From contig NZ_CP032419.1 in assembly GCF_003595175.1 (NCBI RefSeq), positions 434,001 to 498,000 on the forward strand: DNA of 64,000 nucleotides, in the 5' to 3' direction. This document shows, piece after piece, positions 21,559-30,998 of the stretch. Source of the DNA: Pseudomonas cavernae (GTDB taxonomy: Bacteria > Pseudomonadota > Gammaproteobacteria > Pseudomonadales > Pseudomonadaceae). Within the stretch, counting starts at the first letter, position 1; each line of letters starts with the position of its first letter. Made by a program: the position numbers and the translations under genes. Below the pieces are notes generated by a model. The model saw only the letters and a list, made by a program, of their open reading frames with translations. It did no database searches and was not told where the DNA came from.

Positions 21559-21928
21559 TGTGGACAAGATGGGCGCAGACCGCTGCGAAGGCCGGCCGGC
21601 GGGGCTTCGCGAAGCCTGTATGTTTTTTGTTCAGGCGGATTTTCTAAAGTAAAAACAGACAGTTATTTAATTCTGACGGCCTGTGGGCGACGCCGGAAGT
21701 TGTCCCCGACTCCTGTGGGCAGTCCTGTGGGTAACTATGGGAACGATGGCTGAGAGCCGCGCCGGGGCAGGCTTTTCGCACGCTGATCAAGTTTTGCTCA
21801 AGGCTATCGCGCCCGGCTGGTGAACCAGGGCGGCGCCCGCTTGGCAAGCAATATATCCATCATTTCAAGGGCTTGAGTGCAACCCGCGGCGAGTTATCCC
21901 AGGCTGCTGTGGAGCGACTTGTGGATAA
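21559..21928. other. Cluster of DnaA-box-like sequences
   Basis: TGTGGATAA at 21920-21928 is a perfect DnaA box (reverse of TTATCCACA). TGTGGACAA (21559-21567) and TGTGGGTAA (21726-21734) each differ at one position, and TTATCCCAG (21894-21902) is weaker. Two 25-30 bp segments around the first and last boxes are similar to each other (TGTGGAGCGA...TGTGGA). No dnaA or rpmH gene is nearby, so this is not the usual Pseudomonas oriC. Confidence 0.4.
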
Positions 21929-22068
21929 GGTGGGTAAAGCCCGGCGCGAGCCGCGGCGGGCGTGGCCTGGAGAAAACGGGTGATTTTTTGATCAGTGCGA
22001 CGGGCGGCTTTTGCGCGCTTGGGGCAGCGCCTATGACGTAACCTATAGCCAGGCATACCAGCATTTAG

Positions 22069-23734
<1,666 letters not shown>

Positions 23735-23831
23735 GACGAGGTTCCGGCAGTCAGGGACGGGCGTGCCAAGCAAACCCGGCGACTATGACAAAGGCGTGAC
23801 GTTTCGGCGAGAGGGCGGTGAACTGGCGAAA

Positions 23832-23958
23832 GTAGGTTGGCGCTGAGCCTGCGAAGCCCAACTAGGAGCGCGCAGTGCTCCCGGTGTGGTGGCGCACAGG
23901 TCGCTGGCCGGTGCGGCGAACCGGGTGTTGGGTATCGCTGCGCTCAACACCAACCTAC
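23832..23958. repeat. Palindromic repeat, GTAGGTTGG family, plus CCCGGAT remnants
   Basis: GTAGGTTGGCGCTGAGC (23832-23848) is nearly the reverse complement of GCTCAACACCAACCTAC ending at 23958. Downstream to 24050 lie CCGGATGCAATCCGG and GGATTGCATCC fragments of the GTAGCCCGG family. This gap between the glycerophosphodiesterase and hupE genes holds nothing else visible. Confidence 0.55.
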
Positions 23959-24050
23959 GGTGCGAGTGCGCCTCAGCCCGCCAGCGCCGTACCCCGGATG
24001 CAATCCGGGAGGCCGGCAACTCCGCGCCCCGGATTGCATCCTGGCTAGCA

Positions 24051-24623
24051 CTAACCGGCCAGCAGCCAGACCCCGCTGCCGGCCGAGGCCAGGCCGGCGA
24101 GGCGCACCAACGGCGCGGCGGTTGGCGGCAGTGTGCGCACCAGGGCGTAGCCGGCGCCATGCAGGGCGGCGCTGGCGGCGACGAAGCCGGCGGCATAAGT
24201 CCAGGGGCTGGCCAGCGCCGGCAGTTCCAGGCCGTGGGCGACGCCATGGGCGAGGGCGAACAGCGCGGTGGCACAGACCGCCAGGGCCAGCGGCGGACGC
24301 ACGGCGAGGGCGACCAGCAGGCCGAGGGCGAGCACCGAGGTGGCGATGCCGGTTTCCAGCAAGGGGATTGCCAGGCCGGTGAAACCGAGCAGGCCGCCGA
24401 GCAGCAGGCTGGCGACGAAACTGCAGGGCAGCGCCCAGCGCGCCGCGCCTTGCTGCTGCGCGGCCCACAGGCCGACGGCGAGCATCGCCAGCAGGTGGTC
24501 GAGGCCCAGCAGCGGGTGGCCGAGGCCGGCCAGCAGACCGGAATCGCCATGCCCGGGATGGGCGAAGGCCACGGCCGGGGTGAGGAACAGGGCGAGGGCG
24601 TAGAGGGTTTTGCGCAGGTTCAT
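24051..24623 (-). CDS. ureJ: HupE/UreJ family membrane protein
   Basis: 190 aa. A signal peptide (residues 1-21, AVAFA) is followed by the family-defining HPGHGDSGLLAGLGHPLLGLDHLLAML, with histidines in the first periplasmic stretch and transmembrane helix 1, then five more hydrophobic helices. HupE/UreJ proteins are implicated in nickel import, consistent with supplying urease. Last gene of the ureE-ureF-ureG-ureJ cluster on the minus strand. AAGGAG lies 9 nt upstream of the start. Confidence 0.88.
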   Translation of the reverse strand: MNLRKTLYALALFLTPAVAFAHPGHGDSGLLAGLGHPLLGLDHLLAMLAVGLWAAQQQGAARWALPCSFVASLLLGGLLGFTGLAIPLLETGIATSVLALGLLVALAVRPPLALAVCATALFALAHGVAHGLELPALASPWTYAAGFVAASAALHGAGYALVRTLPPTAAPLVRLAGLASAGSGVWLLAG

Positions 24624-24676
24624 GATGTCGCTCCTTGCAAGGTTGGCCGAGGTGGGGCGGCTGCCCTCTCCCCCGG

Positions 24677-24710
24677 CCCCTCTCCCGCAGGCGGGAGAGG
24701 GGAGGTTTTT
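24677..24710. repeat. Strong hairpin between ureG and ureJ
   Basis: CCCCTCTCCCGC (24677-24688) and GCGGGAGAGGGG (24691-24702) form a 12-bp perfect stem with a 2-nt spacer, then AGGTTTTT on the plus strand. The T-tract faces the wrong way to end the minus-strand ure transcript. CCCTCTCCC-type fragments also occur at 21447 and 35510, so it is probably a dispersed repeat. Confidence 0.5.
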
Positions 24711-24751
24711 AACGCTGTATCGCCGACGCGCAGCAGATCCGAGACAGGCTC
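24711..24751 (-). mobile_element. Half copy of the TCA-targeting miniature element at the ureG stop
   Basis: Read on the minus strand it begins GAGCCTGTCT directly after the ureG stop codon and matches the first ~42 bp of the element at 26777-26916 with about three differences, then breaks off. The junction trinucleotide is TCA (24752-24754), which is the complement of the ureG TGA stop. Confidence 0.65.
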
Positions 24752-25366
24752 TCAGGCCGCGCCGAGCATGCCGTGGCGTTCGATAAAGGCGATGATCTCG
24801 TCGAGCCCCTGGCCGACCTTCTGGTTGCTGAACACGAACGGCTTGTCGCCGCGCATCTTCTTGGCGTCGCGGGCCATGACGTCCAGCGAGGCGCCGACCA
24901 TGGGCGCCAGGTCGATCTTGTTGATCACCAACAAGTCGGACTTGCAGATCCCCGGGCCGCCCTTGCGCGGCAGCTTGTCGCCGGCCGAGACGTCGATCAC
25001 GTAGAGGGTCAGGTCGGAGAGTTCCGGGCTGAAGGTGGCGGAGAGGTTGTCGCCACCGGACTCGACGATGATCAGCTCGAGGCCGGGGAAACGCCGGTTG
25101 AGCTGATCGACCGCCTCGAGGTTGATCGAGGCGTCTTCGCGGATCGCCGTGTGCGGGCAGCCGCCGGTTTCCACGCCGATGATCCGCTCCGGCGCCAGGG
25201 CCTGGTTGCGCACCAGGAACTGCGCGTCTTCCTGGGTGTAGATGTCGTTGGTCACCACCGCCAGGTTGTAGCGCTCGCGCAGGGCCAGGCAGAGGGCGAG
25301 GGTCAGGGCGGTCTTGCCGGAACCGACCGGGCCGCCGATGCCGACGCGCAGGGGTTGGCTGTTCAT
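24752..25366 (-). CDS. ureG: Urease accessory GTPase UreG
   Basis: 204 aa, standard length. P-loop GGPVGSGKT at residues 11-19, the nickel-binding Cys-Pro-His motif ([13 protein letters not shown]), the switch region [13 protein letters not shown] and the guanine-specificity motif NKIDLAP are all present. UreG hydrolyses GTP to drive nickel insertion into urease together with UreE, UreF and UreD/H. It starts 16 bp after the ureF stop. The stop codon sits exactly at the boundary of a partial mobile element. Confidence 0.96.
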   Translation of the reverse strand: MNSQPLRVGIGGPVGSGKTALTLALCLALRERYNLAVVTNDIYTQEDAQFLVRNQALAPERIIGVETGGCPHTAIREDASINLEAVDQLNRRFPGLELIIVESGGDNLSATFSPELSDLTLYVIDVSAGDKLPRKGGPGICKSDLLVINKIDLAPMVGASLDVMARDAKKMRGDKPFVFSNQKVGQGLDEIIAFIERHGMLGAA

Positions 25367-25382
25367 CTTCGGGTCATCCTTA

Positions 25383-26198
25383 TCAAGAGCGGAATAGACG
25401 GCTGTACTGGCGCTCGTGCGCCATGCTCGCCAGGGTCAGGCCGAACGCAGCGCTGCCCCAGCGGGCGGGTTCGAGCTCGCTGGCCTGACGCTGCGCCTGT
25501 TCGAGCAGCGGCAGCAGTTGCGAGGTCAGGCGCTGCGCGGCCTGCTGGCCGAGCGGCAGGGTTTTCATCAGCACCGCCAGCTGGTTCTCCAGCCAGCCCC
25601 ATAGCCAGGCGGCCAGCGCGTCCTGCGGGGCGATGGCCCAGGCACGCGCGGCCAGCGCCCAGGCCAGGGCCAGGCCGGGAGTCGGTTGGCGGGCGAACAG
25701 CGCGCGCGCCGCGGCGTCCAGCTCGGGCAAGCCTTCCAGCAGTTGCTGCAGCGAATAGCCCATCTGCCGGCTTTCCAGTTGCAGTTCGCGGGTCTCGCGG
25801 CTGGCGCGCTGCCGCGCAGCGAGGCGTTCGAGTTTGCTCCAGTCGCCCTCGGCGGCGGCCTGGCACAGGGCGAGCAGCAGCGGCGCCTCGAAGCGCGCGA
25901 GGTTGAGCAGCAGTTGATCGCCGATCCAGCGCGCGGCGCTGCTCGGGTCGGTGACCAGGCCCTGTTCGACGGCCAGCTCCAGCCCCTGCGAATAGCTGAA
26001 GCCGCCGATCGGCAGCTGCGGGCTGGCCAGGCGCAGCAGCGCCCAGGCCTTGTTCAAAAGTGGACCTGAACTGGCTGCGCTTGCCGATGCGGCGTTGAAA
26101 GCTGGCTCGGAATGCTCATTTACCTGCGTAAACTCCGCTTCCTCGCCAGCTTTCGCCTTGCCTCGGCTTCGCTCGCTGCGTTCAGCCCCACTTTTCAT
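25383..26198 (-). CDS. ureF: Urease accessory protein UreF with an inserted-element N-terminal extension
   Basis: 271 aa, whereas UreF is normally near 224. The conserved protein begins at [26 protein letters not shown] and continues to the C-terminus ([10 protein letters not shown]) intact. The additional N-terminal residues come from a 138-bp miniature element (26057-26194) plus its 3-bp target duplication, 141 bp in all, inserted just after the original start codon and open in frame. The ATG at 26196-26198 overlaps the ureE stop (ATGA), so translation should start there and produce the extension; the TTG just before NKAW is a weaker alternative. UreF scaffolds the UreG-UreD-urease complex. 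Confidence 0.88.
   Translation of the reverse strand: MKSGAERSERSRGKAKAGEEAEFTQVNEHSEPAFNAASASAASSGPLLNKAWALLRLASPQLPIGGFSYSQGLELAVEQGLVTDPSSAARWIGDQLLLNLARFEAPLLLALCQAAAEGDWSKLERLAARQRASRETRELQLESRQMGYSLQQLLEGLPELDAAARALFARQPTPGLALAWALAARAWAIAPQDALAAWLWGWLENQLAVLMKTLPLGQQAAQRLTSQLLPLLEQAQRQASELEPARWGSAAFGLTLASMAHERQYSRLFRS
26057..26194 (-). mobile_element. 138-bp miniature element inserted at the ureF start
   Basis: The ends are inverted: AAAGTGG at 26057-26063 and CCACTTT at 26188-26194, flanked by a direct TCA at 26054-26056 and 26195-26197 (3-bp target duplication, TGA on the ure strand). The interior shares a core with the element at 26777-26916 (GCGTTGAAA...GAATGCTCATTTAC...CGTAAACT...CGCTTC). 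It has no independent gene. Removing it with one TCA restores ATG-AAC-AAG, the usual UreF start. Confidence 0.85.
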
Positions 26199-26695
26199 GG
26201 GCGCCCGCCGAACTGGTGCAGACGCGGCGCGTAGCTGAACTGCGCCTCGCCAGCATGCGAGTGGTGGTGGCCGCCGCCGTAGGCGCCGTGCTCGGGCTGG
26301 AACGGCGCTTCGATGGCCGCGACGCTGGCGCCGAGTTGTTCGAGCATGGCCTTGAGCACATGGTCGTCGACCAGGCGCAGCCAGCCGTCGCCGAGCTGCA
26401 GGGCGACGTGGCGATTGCCCAGGTGGTAGGCGGAGCGAGTCAGCTCGAAGGCGTTGGCGCAGGTGACGTGCAGGAGTTTTTCCGCCAGCGCGCGCACGCG
26501 CACGATGCGGCCGTCCTCGGCCCGCAGGCATTCGCCGTCGTAAAGGGGCGGCTGGCCGCGTTCGAGAAACAGGCCGACGTCTTCGCCGCTGGCGCTGAAG
26601 CAGCGTAGGCGGCTCTTGCTACGCGCTTCGACGCTCAGGTGCAGTTCGGCGTGCCATTGCGGCTGTGGGGCGAGGCGTTGGCGAATCACCAGCAT
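26195..26695 (-). CDS. ureE: Urease accessory protein UreE, nickel metallochaperone
   Basis: 166 aa. The N-terminal domain begins MLVIRQRLAP, the central metal-binding domain contains ANAFELTRSAYHLGNRHVALQ with the conserved histidine of the dimer nickel site, and the C-terminus has the His cluster GGGHHHSHAGE, ending RLHQFGGRP. UreE delivers Ni2+ to the UreG complex. I chose the ATG at 26695; an upstream in-frame start would add 17 residues. First gene of the local ure cluster; the structural genes ureABC are not in the window. Confidence 0.94.
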   Translation of the reverse strand: MLVIRQRLAPQPQWHAELHLSVEARSKSRLRCFSASGEDVGLFLERGQPPLYDGECLRAEDGRIVRVRALAEKLLHVTCANAFELTRSAYHLGNRHVALQLGDGWLRLVDDHVLKAMLEQLGASVAAIEAPFQPEHGAYGGGHHHSHAGEAQFSYAPRLHQFGGRP

Positions 26696-26776
26696 GAGTG
26701 GGTTCCAGACAGGAAGGTGCTGGAGCCAGAGCAAAGGTCTTGCCAAGGTTTCGCATCTCAGCGCTGGCGCGCTTCA

Positions 26777-26916
26777 GAGCCTGTCTACGATCTGCTGCGC
26801 GTCGGCCATACAGCGTTGAAATCGGGCTCAGAATGCTCATTTACAGATCGTAAACTGCGCTTCTTCACCCGATTTCGCCTTGTCTGGCTCTAGCTCGCGA
26901 GATCGTAAACAGGCTC
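26777..26916. mobile_element. 140-bp miniature element upstream of ureE
   Basis: Terminal inverted repeats GAGCCTGTCTACGATCT (from 26777) and AGATCGTAAACAGGCTC (to 26916), flanked by direct TCA at 26774-26776 and 26917-26919. The core is shared with the ureF insertion. It lies 80 bp upstream of ureE, in the probable promoter region. No coding capacity. Confidence 0.8.
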
Positions 26917-27009
26917 TCAGGGCGAGCGTTGCGCGAATTTGGACAACCGGTCAGGTTTTATCTGGTGCGCAATATCGGCCACTGCACCGTGGTGGTGCGG
27001 AAGGCTTTT

Positions 27010-27075
27010 GTAGGAGCGGATTTATCCGCGAACCGGGCTACGAGGTGCTGCCGGCATCGCGAATAAATTCGCTAC
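27010..27075. repeat. Diverged dispersed palindrome, GTAGGAGCG family
   Basis: GTAGGAGCGGATTTATCCGCG at the left pairs imperfectly with CGCGAATAAATTCGCTAC at the right; related to 21366-21433 and 44361-44430. Confidence 0.65.
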
Positions 27076-27210
27076 AAGATGCCGGCGCGCAGGCGTCTGG
27101 ATTGCCCAGGCTCTGCCGGTGCTTGCCGCCGATCATAATGATGCGCGGCTGCTGGGTGATCTTGGCTGACGCACCGAGGTGCACGCGAGCGGCGGCGCAG
27201 CGCTAAAACG

Positions 27211-27248
27211 CACAAGCCCGGTACGCGCGTGGCGCTACCGGGCTTGTG
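27211..27248 (-). terminator. Terminator of the tandem-repeat protein gene
   Basis: CACAAGCCCGGTA (27211-27223) and TACCGGGCTTGTG (27236-27248) form a perfect 13-bp stem; on the minus strand it is followed by CGTTTTAGC. It lies 40 bp beyond the stop of the minus-strand gene. Confidence 0.7.
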
Positions 27249-27290
27249 CGGGGCTGGTTGGGTGGCGGTATTGCTGGGCCGCCGGCCGCT

Positions 27291-27800
27291 TCAAGCCACG
27301 CGCTCGTGCTGGCCCGCGACGCGTTGCCCACCATCTTCGGCGACTTGCAGATGCCGACGGGCCGCGGCTTCGGAGTTCAGGCTGCGTTCGTGCTGTCCGC
27401 CGACGCGTTGCCCGCCGTCCCCGGCGACTTGCAGATGGCGCCGGGCCGCGGCCTCGGAGTTCCGGCTGCGTTCGTGCTGGCCGCCGACGCGCTGCCCACC
27501 GTCCCCGGCGACTTGCAGATGGCGCCGGGTTGCGGCCTCGGAGTTCCGGCTGTGTTCGTGCTGGCCACCGACGCGCTGCCCGCCGTCCCCGGCGACTTGC
27601 AGATGGCGCCGGATTGCGGCCTCGGAATTCAGGCCGCGCTCGTGCTGGCCGCCGACACGCTGTCCACCGTCTTCGGCCAACAGTTGGTCGCGGGTTTCGG
27701 CGCGGGCTTGCGGGGGTTGCGGGTGGTCGCCGGCGGGCAGGGCGAATACGCTGGAGGACAGGCCGGCGAGGATCAGGGTGGCGAATACTTGGCTTTTCAT
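27291..27800 (-). CDS. Exported tandem-repeat protein of unknown function
   Basis: 169 aa. A clear signal peptide (residues 1-20, SSSVFA) is followed by a short linker and then four 28-residue repeats plus a partial fifth. The consensus begins DGGQRVGGQHERS and continues NSEAA.RRHLQVAG; variation is confined to a few positions. The repeats are hydrophilic with many Gln, Arg, His and Glu and no Cys. Small Pseudomonas exported proteins with AEDGxxR-type repeats exist (from memory), but no function is known. The ATG at 27800 gives the signal peptide; an upstream ATG would add seven residues. Confidence 0.7.
   Translation of the reverse strand: MKSQVFATLILAGLSSSVFALPAGDHPQPPQARAETRDQLLAEDGGQRVGGQHERGLNSEAAIRRHLQVAGDGGQRVGGQHEHSRNSEAATRRHLQVAGDGGQRVGGQHERSRNSEAAARRHLQVAGDGGQRVGGQHERSLNSEAAARRHLQVAEDGGQRVAGQHERVA
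27303..27680. repeat. 84-bp tandem repeat array
   Basis: About 4.5 direct copies of an 84-bp unit, each containing a GACTTGCAGATG-like block about 84 bp apart (near 27345, 27429, 27513, 27597). The copies are 85-95 percent alike and keep the reading frame of the minus-strand gene. There are no unique spacers, so this is not a CRISPR array. Confidence 0.85.
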
Positions 27801-28041
27801 GGCGGGCTCCTGGGGAGGCACTAAGTGGGTACGGGGCCTATGGTATTCGGACGGTTTAGATATAAAAGTTCATGCTCGTAATGGTAAATATCGACGCAAT
27901 TGATGGTTTGCCGGTCCGACCGGCCGATGTCGAAGGCCACCCCCGGGGCGCGGGGAATTATTGCCGTCACTCGCCGTCGCTTGCGCATGACGCACGGGCG
28001 CAACCGCCGACCCGGGGTTGCCGACAAGGGAGAAGTACAGG

Positions 28042-30111
28042 ATGAGCGTCCGTCGAGTCCTCGGCCGCAGCCTTGCCGTTCTGCTCCTGCTCTTCGCCGC
28101 CCTGGCGATCGGCCTCAGCAGCTTCGACTGGAACCGCCTCAAGCCGATCCTCAACGACAAGGTTTCGGTCGCTCTCGACCGGCCATTCGCCATCCACGGC
28201 AACCTCGCGGTGGTGTGGCGGCGCACGCCGGAACTCGGCGGCTGGCACGCACTGCTGCCGTGGCCGCTGCTGGTCGCCGAGGACCTGCGCCTGGGCAATC
28301 CGCCCTGGGCCAAGGGCCAGCAGTTCGTCAGCCTCAAGCGCGTCGAGCTGCGCCTGGCCTTGCTGCCGCTGCTGTGGCGGCAGCTGAGCATCCTGCATAT
28401 CCAGCTCAGCGAGCCGCACGCCCACTTCGAGCGGCTGGCTGATGGGCGCAATAATTGGACCTTCGACCGCGGCAAGCAGACGCCGGACGCCGAGCCGAGC
28501 CCCTGGACGCTGGACATCGGGGTCATCGGCTTCGATCGGGGGATCATCCGCGTCGACGACCGAGGCCTGCAGAGCGAGCTGGAGCTGCGCGTCGATCCGC
28601 TCGGTAAGCCGATCCCGTTCAGCCAGATAGTCGGCGCCAAGGCCGCCGAGCGCGCCAGTGCCGCGGGCGCGGCGGCGCAGGACTATGCCTTCGCCTGGCA
28701 GGTCAAAGGCTACTACCGGGGCCAGGCGCTCAGCGGCAATGGCAAGGTCGGCGGGCTGCTGGCGCTGCAGGACGCCAGCCAGCCGTTCCCGGTGCAGGCC
28801 AAGGTGCAGATCGGCAGCACCCAGATCGGCCTCGCCGGCATTCTGCGCGACCCGCAGAACCTCGGCGCCCTCGATCTGCGCCTGCAGCTCAGCGGCCGCA
28901 GCCTGGCCCAGCTGTACCCGCTGACCGGCGTGACCCTGCCGGACACCCCGGCGTTTGCCACCGATGGCCAGCTCAGCGCGCAACTGCGGGAAGCGGGCGG
29001 CGCGCGCTTTCGCTATCGGCAGTTCAACGGCACGATCGGCGGCAGCGACATCCACGGCGACCTCACCTACGTGGCCGGCCAGCCGCGGCCGAAACTGTCC
29101 GGCACGCTGAGTTCCAACCAGCTGCGCTTCGCCGACCTGGCGCCGCTGATCGGTGCCGATTCGCCGGCCGAGCAGCAGGCGCGCGGCGTGGTCAGCCAGC
29201 AGCCGGCGGACAAGGTGCTGCCGGTGGAGCAGTTCCGCACCGAGCGCTGGCGGGCGATGGATGCCGACGTCAGCTTCAGCGGCAAGCGCATCGTGCACGG
29301 CGAGCAGCTGCCGCTCGACGACCTGTTCAGTCATATCGTCCTCGCCGATGGCCAGCTGCGCCTGCAGCCGCTGCGCTTCGCCATGGCCGGCGGCAAGCTG
29401 GAGGCGAATCTGCAGTTCAACGGCGGCGTCACCCCGCTGCAAGGGAAGGCCCAAGTGCAGGCGCGTAACCTCAGGCTGAAGCAGCTGTTCCCCACCTTCG
29501 AGGCGATGCGTACCAGCCTCGGCGCGCTGCACGGCGACGCCGAGCTCAGCGGCACCGGCAACTCGGTGGCGGCGCTGCTCGGCAGCGCCAATGGCGGGGC
29601 CAAGCTGCTGATCAACGACGGCGCGATCAGCCGCGACCTGATGGAAATCGTCGGCCTCAATGTCGGCAACTATGTGGTCGGTCAGCTGTTCGGCGACAAG
29701 CCGGTGCGGATCAACTGCGCGGCGGCCGACCTGGGCTGGCACAACGGGGTGCTGAACCCGCGTCTGGCGGTGTTCGACACCGAGAACGCGATCGTCCACA
29801 TCGGCGGCACGGCGAACTTCAAGAACGAAAAGCTGGACCTGAGCATCCACCCGCAATCCAAGGGCGTGCGCATCATCTCGCTGCGTTCGCCGCTGTATGT
29901 GCGCGGCACCTTCAAGCAGCCGCAGGCCGGGGTCCAGGCCCTGCCGTTGCTGGCCCGCGGCGCCGGCCTGCTGGCGCTCGGCGCCGTGGTGGCGCCGGCG
30001 GCCGGGCTGCTGGCGCTGGTGGCGCCGAGCGGCGGCGAGGCGCCGAACGAATGCACGCCGCTGCTGCAACGCCTGCAGGCCCCGGCGCCGGCCCCGCGGG
30101 CACCGCGCTGA
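28042..30111 (+). CDS. AsmA family protein
   Basis: 689 aa. An N-terminal membrane anchor (residues 8-27) precedes the AsmA domain (FDWNRLKPILNDKVSVALDRPFAIHGNLAV) and a long beta-rich region; the C-terminal AsmA_2-like part (about 380-640) includes GAISRDLMEIVGLNVGNYVVGQLFGDKPVRINCAAADL. A hydrophobic Ala/Gly/Leu stretch and a Pro-rich tail end the protein. AsmA-type proteins bridge the periplasm and are implicated in phospholipid or outer-membrane homeostasis. Start chosen at 28042 behind AGGGAGAAG; an upstream in-frame ATG would add eight residues. Confidence 0.85.
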   Translation: MSVRRVLGRSLAVLLLLFAALAIGLSSFDWNRLKPILNDKVSVALDRPFAIHGNLAVVWRRTPELGGWHALLPWPLLVAEDLRLGNPPWAKGQQFVSLKRVELRLALLPLLWRQLSILHIQLSEPHAHFERLADGRNNWTFDRGKQTPDAEPSPWTLDIGVIGFDRGIIRVDDRGLQSELELRVDPLGKPIPFSQIVGAKAAERASAAGAAAQDYAFAWQVKGYYRGQALSGNGKVGGLLALQDASQPFPVQAKVQIGSTQIGLAGILRDPQNLGALDLRLQLSGRSLAQLYPLTGVTLPDTPAFATDGQLSAQLREAGGARFRYRQFNGTIGGSDIHGDLTYVAGQPRPKLSGTLSSNQLRFADLAPLIGADSPAEQQARGVVSQQPADKVLPVEQFRTERWRAMDADVSFSGKRIVHGEQLPLDDLFSHIVLADGQLRLQPLRFAMAGGKLEANLQFNGGVTPLQGKAQVQARNLRLKQLFPTFEAMRTSLGALHGDAELSGTGNSVAALLGSANGGAKLLINDGAISRDLMEIVGLNVGNYVVGQLFGDKPVRINCAAADLGWHNGVLNPRLAVFDTENAIVHIGGTANFKNEKLDLSIHPQSKGVRIISLRSPLYVRGTFKQPQAGVQALPLLARGAGLLALGAVVAPAAGLLALVAPSGGEAPNECTPLLQRLQAPAPAPRAPR

Positions 30112-30185
30112 GCCGCCGGCCACGGCTGTCCGGGTCGGGGGCCGTGCGAGGCAGGTTTAGCCCGGGCCATCCCGGGCCGCGCAGA

Positions 30186-30209
30186 CAAAAAGCCCGGCGC
30201 TTGCCGGGC
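30186..30209 (-). terminator. Terminator of osmE
   Basis: GCCCGGC-GCTT-GCCGGGC (30192-30209) followed on the minus strand by a T-run (complement of AAAAA at 30187-30191). It lies 17 bp beyond the osmE stop. Confidence 0.75.
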
Positions 30210-30226
30210 GCTGGCCAACTGCGCAG

Positions 30227-30571
30227 TTACAGCTTTTCCAGCGCGCGCTGATTGATTTCGTGCTGCTCGCAGCTCATGAAACCCTTGCTGTCGACCCGGC
30301 CGGCGGAGTCGAAGGTGATGTAGTAGACCTGCTGGTGGCCGTCCTGGTTGAGAACGTAGTTGTTGCAGGTGCCCGGCTGCAGGTTGCGCCGCACCTCGGA
30401 GGAGGGCGGACCGCCGATGCTCAGGACCTGCTGCCGGGTCATGCCGTCCTCGACCTGCTTGACCAGCGGCTCGTCGCGATAGGTCACATAGTCCACCGGG
30501 TTCTCGGGTTTGCTGGCGCAGCCTGTCAGGGCCGCCAGCAGCGAGATCACAGCAATGCTTTGTTTGTACAT
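30227..30571 (-). CDS. osmE: Osmotically inducible lipoprotein OsmE
   Basis: 114 aa. Lipobox LTGC at residues 15-18, so an outer-membrane lipoprotein. The SmpA/OmlA-like domain follows with VEDGMTRQQVLSIGGPPSSEV and the paired cysteines in GTCNNYVL and SCEQHE. In E. coli OsmE is induced by osmotic stress; its function is unclear. A second member of the family is encoded at 33896-34261. Confidence 0.85.
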   Translation of the reverse strand: MYKQSIAVISLLAALTGCASKPENPVDYVTYRDEPLVKQVEDGMTRQQVLSIGGPPSSEVRRNLQPGTCNNYVLNQDGHQQVYYITFDSAGRVDSKGFMSCEQHEINQRALEKL

Positions 30572-30657
30572 GGTGTCTGTCCTTGTGGTGAGCAGGCTCT
30601 TCGGGGCCAGCCCCTGCTTGGAACCCTAGATGCTGCGCAGAGTTCTGCCAGCTTGGC

Positions 30658-30929
30658 CCTAGGGTCTGTTGACGTTTCGTCACGGCCGCGACGGAGCCTG
30701 TTTTTGCGCGGGGCTAGGCGCGAGAGGCGAAGTTTGGTCGTTCCCAATGAGCGTCGAGCAACGACGCGCCGCGCAAAAACAGGCCCGTCCCTGCGGGTTG
30801 CGCGGCAAATGGCGCCATGCGTCGTTGCGGGACTTGGCAAGGGAACGACCATTCCCTGCGTCCCGCGCCTAGCCTGGCGCCATTTGCCGCGGCAACGCGG
30901 TTCGCGACGAAACGTCAACAGACCCTAGG
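30658..30929. mobile_element. ~270-bp MITE with long perfect terminal inverted repeats
   Basis: The ends are perfect inverted repeats of 24 bp, reading CCTAGGGTCTGTTGACGTTT... from 30658 and its complement up to 30929. CTAG at both ends could be a 4-bp target duplication. Inside are further inverted blocks (GCCTGTTTTTGCGCGG/CCGCGCAAAAACAGGC and GGCAAATGGCGCCA/TGGCGCCATTTGCC). It fills most of the gap between osmE and the lipase gene. There is no transposase; short reading frames inside look non-coding. Confidence 0.85.
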
Positions 30930-30998
30930 CCGGGACTATGGCGGCCACTGCCCGGTGCTACAGTCGCCACTCAGTCTGGACTGGCAGAACAGGGACGC

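Larger units (their letters stand above)
26920..27290. other. Gene-poor gap with a palindromic repeat
   Basis: Holds the GTAGGAGCGGATTTATCCGCG palindrome (27010-27075) and the terminator hairpin of the repeat-protein gene (27211-27248). Nothing else in it is recognised. Confidence 0.5.

Noticed and set aside
21540..21940. Chromosomal replication origin
   Set aside because: DnaA boxes are present, but dnaA, dnaN, rpmH or gidA are absent and the boxes are few and irregular; reported only as a cluster of sites.
27303..27680. CRISPR-like array
   Set aside because: The copies are directly adjacent 84-bp tandem repeats with no unique spacers, keep a protein frame and have no cas genes nearby.
30669..30872. 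Small plus-strand reading frames inside the MITE
   Set aside because: They are made of the element's palindromic sequence, have no ribosome-binding site and no family resemblance.
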